NCBI GenBank assembly: GCA_964622325.1
Contig: CAZUOJ010000047.1
Location: 1-26,863, forward strand
From: JAJFUB01 sp964622325
GTDB taxonomy: Bacteria > Armatimonadota > Zipacnadia > Zipacnadales > UBA11051
Length of the DNA stretch: 26,863 bases
Direction of reading: 5' to 3'
The notes under the pieces were generated by a model that was given only the letters and a program-made list of their open reading frames with translations, was not told the DNA's origin and ran no database searches. Position 1 is the stretch's first letter, and every line of letters starts with the position of its first letter. Below are positions 1-6,246 of the stretch, in pieces. Made by a program: the position numbers and the translations under genes.

Positions 1-1182
1 ATAGGGACGGCGGGGCGGAAGCAAGTCGTGAAAGTCACGGCCTCGCGCGATTTGACTTTTGAAAATATTCTGCAAGAATGCGTGCAGCGGAAAGGCGTGG
101 AAATTGTCGGGATAGTGGACTGCGCCAGCCCGGCTGTGATACGCGATATAGAGGCCTTGATTGATGCCGGGGAAATGACACAACTGGAAGGCGGGGGCCT
201 GCGCTATCGGGGGCGGCTGACTGTATTTCTGGCGGCGGAGCTAGAAACGCGCGAGCCCGAAGGGGGCGTGTCCCATCATATCAGCTATTTTCCACATCTG
301 GGCCAGCTGAAGGCTTTTGCGCAGACAATCGGCGCCTATATTACAAATCCGAATCTATCGTCTCAGTGCTGCGGGCTGTCCGCCCGGGAACTGTGCGACC
401 TGGCGTTGCAACATCAGGCGCAATTCATCCCTGCCCACGCCTTTACGCCCCATAAAAGCATTTATGGCTCCTGCACGGCGCGCGCGGCGGAATTATTTGG
501 CGATTATTGGGCGGCCATTCCGGCGCTGGAATTGGGCCTTTCCGCCGATTCCTATCTGGCGGATCGGCTGCAGGAACTTTCAGAGAAGACATTTCTGGCG
601 AATTCGGATGCTCATTCATTGCCGCGCATTGCGCGAGAATACAATATTCTGGAGCTTGAAGAGGCGAATTTTGAGGAATTTCGGCGGGCCTTGTGGCGCG
701 AGGAGGGACGCCGAGTGGCGGCAAATTTTGGCCTGGATCCGCGTCTGGGCAAATATCATCGCACACATTGCGAGGAATGTCACTGGACAGCCCATGAGCC
801 GCCGCCTGTGCTCAAATGCGCACAATGCGGCAGCACCCACATCACTCGGGGCGTGCTGGATCGGATTGTGCAGATCGCGGACTATGCGGAGCCGCAGCCG
901 CCGCCCCATCGGGGGCCCTATCAATATCAAATTCCGCTGCAATTTGTGCCGAAAGTGGGAGCCGTGCTGCTGAATCGGCTCATCAACGCCTTCGGCAGCG
1001 AGATGGCTGTTTTGCATCAGGCGACACGACAGGAGCTGGGCGAAGTCGTGGGGCAAAAAATAGCAGATTTGATTATCCAGGCCCGCGAGGGGACATTGCC
1101 CATCGAGCCGGGCGGCGGGGGACGCTACGGACGCGCCCTGTCCGAGGACGCCGCCTCACAAATTCGTCTGCCGGGGCTCTAA
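1..1182 (+). CDS. Endonuclease Q-like PHP-domain DNA repair nuclease, 5'-truncated by the window edge
   Basis: EndoQ-family enzymes nick DNA on the 5' side of deaminated bases (uracil, hypoxanthine, xanthine) and abasic sites. The frame is open from base 1, and the residues before the GTG at 28 (IGTAGRKQV) already resemble the family's conserved N-terminus. The gene therefore starts outside the window, where the first metal-binding His-x-His should lie; the GTG at 28 is not the real start. Visible PHP-type motifs are GIVDCASP, SHHISYF, PAHAFTP and NSDAHS. Near base 770 comes a four-cysteine zinc module (CEEC then CAQC), followed by a helix-hairpin-helix-like tail containing VPKVGAVLLNRL. The family is known from Thermococcales archaea and some bacteria such as Bacillus. 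The last 27 bases overlap the convergent deacetylase-like gene. Confidence is high for the family; activity on deaminated DNA is inferred. Confidence 0.85.
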   Translation: MGTAGRKQVVKVTASRDLTFENILQECVQRKGVEIVGIVDCASPAVIRDIEALIDAGEMTQLEGGGLRYRGRLTVFLAAELETREPEGGVSHHISYFPHLGQLKAFAQTIGAYITNPNLSSQCCGLSARELCDLALQHQAQFIPAHAFTPHKSIYGSCTARAAELFGDYWAAIPALELGLSADSYLADRLQELSEKTFLANSDAHSLPRIAREYNILELEEANFEEFRRALWREEGRRVAANFGLDPRLGKYHRTHCEECHWTAHEPPPVLKCAQCGSTHITRGVLDRIVQIADYAEPQPPPHRGPYQYQIPLQFVPKVGAVLLNRLINAFGSEMAVLHQATRQELGEVVGQKIADLIIQAREGTLPIEPGGGGRYGRALSEDAASQIRLPGL

Positions 1183-1941
1183 GGAGCTGTCTGCCTCGCC
1201 TTCTTTTGTTAAATGGCACTTTCGGAGATGCGCGACGACCTCATTGGGCTCCGCGAGCCAGACTTCATCTTTCCCCACACGCAGCACAGTTTCAAAGCGC
1301 TGCTGCAGCTCCTCCAGAGTGCAATCTTTGGCTTCGTGCACAGGCTTTCCCGGCAGGGGGCAATGACAATAATCAATAATCCAGCCGCCCCCATCCCGCG
1401 CCTGATGCAGGCGCTTGTACGGATCAAAGACGGAATAAAAGGGCGCGGGATAACGCGTATGGATGGGGACGCGGCACAGGCGCCATAAATCAAAGGGAGG
1501 CGCGTTGACTTCATCATAAATCGTCATAATGGCATGATAGCCGGCAGCGGGAGCCACAGCCCGCGCGGCGGGATAATTGTCATTGCTGCCGGGCACGCAA
1601 AATATCGTCACAGGCCGTCCCAACGCTGCTTCCAACGCCAGGCGGGCCTGGCGGACTTCATAATCGGCTGTTTCCGGCGTAATCGGGCCATGCGTCATTC
1701 CATGGCAGGACACGCCCCAGCCCTCAGCACATAGGGCCTCAATTTCTGCCCGCGATAAAATCATCCAGCCATCAAAGCTGCTGCCCGGGACATTCCGGGG
1801 GATGCCAATTTGGGAAGCCACAAGCGCCACATGGCCCGGAAGGCCATAGGCGCGATGCAAAGGGACTACATATTCCAGCAATTTTTGCACGCCTTCATCG
1901 TATGTGATGGAATATGCCCAGGATTTGCCATGGGGCCACAT
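1156..1941 (-). CDS. Polysaccharide deacetylase (NodB-fold) family protein
   Basis: A 261-residue protein of the carbohydrate esterase 4-like fold, whose members remove N- or O-acetyl groups from chitin, peptidoglycan or xylan-type glycans. Motif 1 is SITYDEG: the first Asp (D15) is kept but the usual second Asp is Glu (E16). The metal-binding HxxxH motif is HGMTH (H80, H84). The Arg-Pro-Pro motif is not recognisable; FCVPGSNDN sits at about that place. I chose the ATG at 1941 because a GGGAGGG ribosome binding site lies 8 bases upstream. A longer in-frame opening to 2220 would run into the neighbouring gene and has no ribosome binding site. No signal peptide is seen, so it may act in the cytoplasm or on a soluble sugar. 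The altered motifs make a non-hydrolytic or divergent role possible. Confidence 0.8.
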   Translation of the reverse strand: MWPHGKSWAYSITYDEGVQKLLEYVVPLHRAYGLPGHVALVASQIGIPRNVPGSSFDGWMILSRAEIEALCAEGWGVSCHGMTHGPITPETADYEVRQARLALEAALGRPVTIFCVPGSNDNYPAARAVAPAAGYHAIMTIYDEVNAPPFDLWRLCRVPIHTRYPAPFYSVFDPYKRLHQARDGGGWIIDYCHCPLPGKPVHEAKDCTLEELQQRFETVLRVGKDEVWLAEPNEVVAHLRKCHLTKEGEADSSLEPRQTNL

Positions 1942-1949
1942 TTTGCGTT

Positions 1950-1956
1950 CCCTCCC
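1950..1956 (-). promoter_or_regulatory. Ribosome binding site fixing the deacetylase start
   Basis: On the minus strand this reads GGGAGGG, 8 bases before the ATG at 1941. It is the reason for rejecting the longer upstream opening of the same frame. Confidence 0.7.
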
Positions 1957-2002
1957 AGGGATTTTAAGCCCACATTCTGGCGCCATATTTTGGCCAGCCG
2001 GA

Positions 2003-2027
2003 AACATAAAACTATGGCTTTTATGTT
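2003..2027. promoter_or_regulatory. 25-bp perfect dyad (9-bp arms, 7-bp spacer) between divergent genes, candidate operator
   Basis: AACATAAAA at 2003-2011 is matched exactly by its reverse complement TTTTATGTT at 2019-2027, with CTATGGC between. It lies about 60 bases upstream of the deacetylase start and about 125 bases upstream of the oxidoreductase start. Neither side is followed by a T run, so it is not a terminator. The A/T-rich symmetric form fits a binding site for a dimeric regulator controlling both divergent genes. No regulator gene is in the window, so the role is inferred. Confidence 0.5.
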
Positions 2028-2111
2028 CACAGAAATTGTGGAGATGTCCTTCCTGGCGCGTGGGAAGGAATTTAAGGGCAGTAGAAACAATTATGTAAGC
2101 AACACAAATGG

Positions 2112-2126
2112 GCGCCCTGTGGGCGC
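2112..2126 (+). other. GC-rich hairpin in the oxidoreductase leader
   Basis: GCGCCC (2112-2117), loop TGT, GGGCGC (2121-2126) is a perfect 6-bp stem. It ends 11 bases before the AAGGAGG ribosome binding site at 2138-2144, so it would lie in the 5' leader of the Gfo/Idh/MocA gene. It could affect transcript stability or translation; no function is shown. Confidence 0.35.
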
Positions 2127-2151
2127 ATACAGCGGCTAAGGAGGGATTAAG

Positions 2152-3177
2152 ATGGAGAAGATCCGCACCGGAATTGTGGGAATGGGCTTTATGGGCCAGC
2201 AGCATTTTGCCATCCATCAAGCAATGGATGAAATAGAGCTTGTGGCTGTATGCGATAAGGAGCCGCGCCGGCGCGCCGAACAGGCGGAGGCTGTAGGGGG
2301 CAATATCGGCGAAGCCCAGACGCTGGATTTGACAGGCATCGCTCGCTACGCCACGATAGAGGAACTTTTAGCCCACGAGGGCCTGGATTGTGTGGATATC
2401 TGCACGCCGACATATTTGCACGCGGAGATGGCCATTAAGGCGCTGGAAGCCGGCAAACATGTGATTTGCGAAAAGCCTATGGCGCTGACGACAGCGGATT
2501 GTCAACGGATGATTGACGCTGCCCAAGCGAACAAAAAGATGCTGTTGATTGCCCAATGTATTCGCTTTTGGCCCGCGTATGAAAAATTAGCGGAGATGAT
2601 ACAGGAGGGCGAGCTAGGCCGGCTGACAGCGGCGAAATTCACACGGCTTTCGCCGACGCCTATATGGTCACAGGACAACTGGCTCCTGGATACGGCGCTA
2701 TCAGGCGGGGCGATTACAGATTTGCATATTCATGATGTGGATTTCATTGCCTATCTGTTCGGGCGGCCGCAAAAGCTTCTTGCCCGCGGCGCCAATCGCG
2801 TTAGCAGCGGGGAAAAAGTGGATCATGTCGTCACGCTTTATTTTTATGATGATTTCGTCTGTATGGCGGAAGGCGGCTGGGGCTTTCCCGGCAGCTTCCC
2901 CTTTGAGATGGCTTTTCAAGTGCTCGGCGAGAAAGGCTGCTTAGAGTTTTCCTCCGCCAAAAGCCCTTCACTTACATTTTATCCGGCCGCAGGAGAGCCC
3001 ATACATCCGGAAATTTCGCCCGAAACTGGCTATCAGCGAGAATTTGCCTATTTTGTGGACTGTCTTTTAAATGACAAGCAGCCGACACGCGTGCTGCCTG
3101 AATCAGCAATGGAGTCTGTACGGATTGTGGAAGCAGAGCGTCAATCCATCGCCACAGGCGAGCCTATAAGCCTTTAA
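2152..3177 (+). CDS. Gfo/Idh/MocA family NAD(P)-dependent oxidoreductase
   Basis: A 341-residue dehydrogenase of the glucose-fructose oxidoreductase / inositol dehydrogenase family, which oxidises or reduces sugars, inositols and sugar acids. The N-terminal Rossmann fold shows GIVGMGFMG (G10, G12, G15). The family motif E-K-P is present (E107-K108-P109), with K108 the expected catalytic lysine. A C-terminal-domain motif GGAITDLHIHDVD (from G185; D190, H194) supplies the usual substrate-site Asp/His. Length is typical. The ATG at 2152 has a strong AAGGAGG 7 bases upstream. The divergent partner is the deacetylase-like gene, which suggests a shared role in carbohydrate use. The substrate cannot be predicted. 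Confidence 0.92.
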   Translation: MEKIRTGIVGMGFMGQQHFAIHQAMDEIELVAVCDKEPRRRAEQAEAVGGNIGEAQTLDLTGIARYATIEELLAHEGLDCVDICTPTYLHAEMAIKALEAGKHVICEKPMALTTADCQRMIDAAQANKKMLLIAQCIRFWPAYEKLAEMIQEGELGRLTAAKFTRLSPTPIWSQDNWLLDTALSGGAITDLHIHDVDFIAYLFGRPQKLLARGANRVSSGEKVDHVVTLYFYDDFVCMAEGGWGFPGSFPFEMAFQVLGEKGCLEFSSAKSPSLTFYPAAGEPIHPEISPETGYQREFAYFVDCLLNDKQPTRVLPESAMESVRIVEAERQSIATGEPISL

Positions 3178-3192
3178 AAGTTATCGAAAAAA

Positions 3193-3333
3193 GACGCAAA
3201 GAGCTGAATGCCTCGGAATTGCTATCCTTCGTAGCCAGAAAAACATCTGGCTTAAGCCCTGGGAGCTGTTAGCGAACATCGTGAGCTTCCCGAGAAGAAG
3301 ATATGCTGTTTTTGGCGCAAAGCAGCTAAAGCC
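3193..3333 (+). repeat. Imperfect direct repeat and hairpin in the AIM24 leader region
   Basis: Two similar 20-base blocks flank this intergenic stretch: GACGCAAAGAGCTGAATGCC (3193-3212) and GGCGCAAAGCAGCTAAAGCC (3314-3333). Between them is a hairpin, AGCCAGA (3233-3239), loop AAAACA, TCTGGCT (3246-3252), and a weaker pairing GGGAGCT (3261-3267) with AGCTTCCC (3284-3291). The second block ends 5 bases before the AGGAGA ribosome binding site of the AIM24 gene. It could be a structured leader; there is no match I can assign to a known riboswitch. Confidence 0.4.
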
Positions 3334-3352
3334 AGTTTAAGAGGAGACATTT

Positions 3353-4033
3353 ATGAGACATGAAATCCTGTACAAGCCGTCGTATTCGCTTCTACGGCTT
3401 CTCATGGAGCCTGGGGAGTCTCTGTTGGCCGAGGCGGGGGCGCTCGTATCCATGACGCCTAATATACAGGTGGAGACGGCGGCGCGCGGAGGGCTGTTGG
3501 GGGGCTTAAAGCGCGCCATTTTGGGCGGGGAAAGCTTTTTTATCAACACATTTACATGCACAGGGAGCCAGGGAGAAATCACATTAGCGCCCAGCCTGAC
3601 AGGAGATATTATCCATATTCCCATTGCCGGCGGGACAATGTATGTGCAATCTGGCTCCTATATTGCCAGCGCGCCGGGGATTACAACAGATGTCTCCTGG
3701 GGCGGCGCCAAGAGCTTTTTTGCCAAAGAGGGCTTATTTTTGCTCAAATGTGAGGGACAAGGAGATTTATTCGTCAGTAGTTATGGAGCCATACATCTTG
3801 TAGAATTGCCAGCAGGCGCCGGCTATGTCGTGGATACAGGGCATATTGTGGCCTTTGAGGGCACAATGAATTATCGTGTGCGAGGAGTCGGCGGCCTGAA
3901 ACAAACATTGCTTTCTGGGGAGGGGCTCGTGGCGGAATTTGTGGGGCCAGGGCGTCTGTACATCCAAACACGCAGCTTTGAGGCCTTTTTGAGCGTTTTG
4001 ATTCCGCGTTTGCCCAAATCCTCGGGCAGCTAA
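3353..4033 (+). CDS. AIM24 / TIGR00266 family protein
   Basis: A 226-residue beta-rich protein that matches the widespread AIM24 (TIGR00266) family. Recognisable features are the opening Y-KPSYSLL, then GESLLAEAGALVSM, a glycine-rich segment GGLLGGLKRAILGGESFF, and later VDTGHIVAFEGTMNY, all in the order expected for the family. No signal peptide or membrane helix is seen. The molecular role in bacteria is not established; the mitochondrial homologue affects inner-membrane organisation. A GAGGAGAC ribosome binding site precedes the ATG at 3353. It is flanked by the structured leader upstream and a nested dyad downstream, so it is probably expressed separately from the oxidoreductase. Confidence 0.88.
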   Translation: MRHEILYKPSYSLLRLLMEPGESLLAEAGALVSMTPNIQVETAARGGLLGGLKRAILGGESFFINTFTCTGSQGEITLAPSLTGDIIHIPIAGGTMYVQSGSYIASAPGITTDVSWGGAKSFFAKEGLFLLKCEGQGDLFVSSYGAIHLVELPAGAGYVVDTGHIVAFEGTMNYRVRGVGGLKQTLLSGEGLVAEFVGPGRLYIQTRSFEAFLSVLIPRLPKSSGS

Positions 4034-4045
4034 CGGACTTATTTT

Positions 4046-4092
4046 TGTTCAAAGGCATTGCAGCAAATCAGCAGCTGCTATTCTGTTGAACA
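4046..4092 (+). other. Nested inverted repeats after the AIM24 gene
   Basis: TGTTCAA (4046-4052) pairs exactly with TTGAACA (4086-4092). Inside, GCAGC (4060-4064) pairs with GCTGC (4074-4078), which also forms part of the 10-bp palindrome AGCAGCTGCT (4070-4079). Only a weak TTGTCTT follows, so this may be a 3' UTR structure or a poor terminator for the AIM24 transcript. Confidence 0.35.
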
Positions 4093-4150
4093 TTGTCTTA
4101 AGCGCGTGGCTGGATAAATTGAGATGAAGCAGAATGCAGAGCGGGAAATA

Positions 4151-4179
4151 TTGCGCCAGGATTGTTTTAAATGTAAAAT
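4151..4179 (+). promoter_or_regulatory. Candidate sigma-70-type promoter of the ABC exporter gene
   Basis: TTGCGC (4151-4156) and TAAAAT (4174-4179) are separated by exactly 17 bases, about 45 bases upstream of the ATG at 4225. The -10 box matches 5 of 6 consensus positions and the -35 box 4 of 6. The better-looking TTGACA at 4187 has no -10 box at a workable distance. Confidence 0.4.
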
Positions 4180-4224
4180 AGATTTGTTGACACTGTATTG
4201 ATTTTGAAGGGGGAAATGTGAACG

Positions 4225-6117
4225 ATGGGATTTGGGCGAGGCCCAGGCGGCGGGCGGCATGGCGGCGCGGGAAGAATAGGGGGCATTCATCGGGAGGCCG
4301 ATCCCAATGCGCCGCGCCCGCTGAAAATAACCGATAAGCGGATGCTTTCCTGGTTTGCGCGGACGATTGGGCCGCGCTGGCCCATCCTGCTTATTTCGCT
4401 GCTGGCGATGATCGCCGGAGCATTTATTGATATGGCTCAGCCTCTGCTAGTGCGTTATTTGATCGATCAGGGCTTTATTAAGCATTCGGTGGCCGCCATT
4501 AGCTGGGCTATGCTGATGCTACTGCTGGCCTTTTTAGCGTCTGCCCTCGCCAACGCATTACGGATGAATTTAATGCATGTGCTGGGGCAGCGGCTTGTGT
4601 TTGAAACCCGCGTGATGACATATCAGCATCTTTTACGGCTGTCGCTGAGCTTCTTTCATCGGCACAAGACAGGCGATATCATGTCCCGGCTGTCCAATGA
4701 TGTGAATGCTGTAGAGGATATGGTTGTGCACGGGACCGATGAAGTCATCAGCGACGGGCTTCGTGTGATCTTCAGCATCGGCGCCATGCTCTTTTATTTG
4801 AACTGGAAGCTCACATTAATGGCGCTGGCGCCCCTGCCGATTTTTGTGGCGAGCATATATATTTTTTCCCGATATGTGCGGCCCATATATCAGCGGATAC
4901 GGGAGGAGCTGGGCGAAATCAACGCGCAATTGGAAGAGCGCATAGCCGGCATTCTTGTCGTGAAAGCCTTTGCGCGGGAAAAGCATGAATTCGCCAATTT
5001 TGAAGAGGCCAGCCGCCGCTATTATGACATTTCCGTGCGCGGCATTCGCCTGTGGACAAGCTTCTTTCCGGCGATGAATTTTATTACATCCACAGGAATG
5101 CTGCTTGTGATGTGGCGCGGCGGCCTGATGATGAGCGCTGGGGAAAATGTGACAGTCGGCACGATAATGGCTTTTGTGGGCTATCTGCAGCAATTCTATT
5201 GGCGCTTTGGCGGCTTAATTCGTGTGTACGATATGTATAATCGGGCGTTGGCGGCGCTGGCGCGCATCTTTCAAGTGCTTGAGGAAGTCCCCGAAGTACA
5301 GGATAAGCCGGATGCCATTGAATTGAAGGACATTCAGGGGCGCGTGGATATTGAGCATGTCACATTTCGCTATCCCACCGGCGATATTGTCTTGAAGGAT
5401 GTATCCGTGAGTGCCCGGCCGGGCGAAACAGTCGCCATTGTGGGCCGCAGCGGCGCTGGCAAGACGAGCCTCGTAAACCTCATTCCGCGTTTTTATGATC
5501 CTCTGGAAGGATGCGTTAAAATTGACGGAATTGATGTGCGCGATGTGACGCAAGAATCGCTCCGTTCGCATATTGGGATTGTGCTTCAGGAGACATTTTT
5601 ATTTAACGGCACCGTAATGGAAAATGTACGTTATGGGCGACTGGATGCGACAGACGAAGAAGTGAAGGCAGCTTGTGTTGCCGCCTATGCGGATGAATTT
5701 ATCCAGGATCTGCCCGAAAAATACGAAACACAAATTGGCGAACGGGGCGTCAAGCTTTCCGGAGGCCAAAAGCAGCGGCTGGCCATCGCGCGAGCGCTTT
5801 TGGCGAATCCCAAAATTTTAATTCTGGATGAAGCGACATCGCTTGTGGATACAGAAGCCGAGCAGATGATCCAGAAGGCTCTGGAGAATCTGATGAAGGG
5901 CCGGACAACATTTGTGATTGCTCATCGGCTCTCCACAGTGCGGAAAGCCGATAAAATCGTTGTGATTGATGAGGGGACAATTGTAGAGGAAGCGGATCAT
6001 GAGACGCTGATGAAGCGGCAGGGCTTGTACGCGGAGATGTATGAACGGCAATTCCGCGTCGCAGAGGATTGGAGCTTCCAGGCAGGCGATGGGATGATGG
6101 GAATGGGACGTGGCTAA
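4225..6117 (+). CDS. ABC transporter, fused membrane and ATPase domains (MsbA/LmrA-type exporter)
   Basis: A 630-residue half-transporter of the ABCB exporter class; two copies or a heterodimer would form the working pump. After a glycine-rich, positively charged N-terminal extension (about residues 1-37) come six membrane helices (about 45-320). The nucleotide-binding domain follows: Walker A GRSGAGKTS near 406, signature LSGGQKQR near 511, Walker B ILILDEATS near 532 and H-loop IAHRLST near 565. The catalytic Glu is intact. The D-loop reads SLVD rather than the usual SALD. The C-terminus ends in a short Gly/Met tail. Substrates of this class include lipids, glycolipids, peptides and drugs; none can be assigned here. 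A purine-rich AAGGGGG precedes the ATG, and a strong terminator follows. A second exporter of the same class lies at 20590-22419. Confidence 0.95.
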   Translation: MGFGRGPGGGRHGGAGRIGGIHREADPNAPRPLKITDKRMLSWFARTIGPRWPILLISLLAMIAGAFIDMAQPLLVRYLIDQGFIKHSVAAISWAMLMLLLAFLASALANALRMNLMHVLGQRLVFETRVMTYQHLLRLSLSFFHRHKTGDIMSRLSNDVNAVEDMVVHGTDEVISDGLRVIFSIGAMLFYLNWKLTLMALAPLPIFVASIYIFSRYVRPIYQRIREELGEINAQLEERIAGILVVKAFAREKHEFANFEEASRRYYDISVRGIRLWTSFFPAMNFITSTGMLLVMWRGGLMMSAGENVTVGTIMAFVGYLQQFYWRFGGLIRVYDMYNRALAALARIFQVLEEVPEVQDKPDAIELKDIQGRVDIEHVTFRYPTGDIVLKDVSVSARPGETVAIVGRSGAGKTSLVNLIPRFYDPLEGCVKIDGIDVRDVTQESLRSHIGIVLQETFLFNGTVMENVRYGRLDATDEEVKAACVAAYADEFIQDLPEKYETQIGERGVKLSGGQKQRLAIARALLANPKILILDEATSLVDTEAEQMIQKALENLMKGRTTFVIAHRLSTVRKADKIVVIDEGTIVEEADHETLMKRQGLYAEMYERQFRVAEDWSFQAGDGMMGMGRG

Positions 6118-6146
6118 ATAAGACTTTGTGATGCCCTTTTGTTGAC

Positions 6147-6180
6147 AAAGCCTCCCTAGCTCTGAAATAGGGAGGCTTTT
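6147..6180 (+). terminator. Rho-independent terminator after the ABC exporter
   Basis: AGCCTCCCTA (6149-6158), a 9-base loop, and TAGGGAGGCT (6168-6177) form a perfect 10-bp stem, extended by two A-T pairs and ending in TTTT. It separates the exporter from the next transcription unit. Confidence 0.9.
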
Positions 6181-6246
6181 CACATCTATGCTGGAGCGAA
6201 TTGTAAATGCAGGAGGCGTTAGACTAAAAAAGAAGAAATCTTCGAT

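Noticed and set aside
1942..2220. In-frame N-terminal extension of the deacetylase-like protein
   Set aside because: It has no ribosome binding site, overlaps the oxidoreductase start and its signals, and its residues do not resemble the family; the ATG at 1941 has GGGAGGG upstream.
3193..3252. Cyclic-di-GMP-I riboswitch
   Set aside because: GACGCAAAG matches a conserved piece of that riboswitch, but the paired upstream AAACC segment and the tetraloop receptor are not recognisable.
4187..4192. Perfect TTGACA -35 box
   Set aside because: At 16-18 bases downstream there is only the purine-rich ribosome binding site region, with no -10 box.
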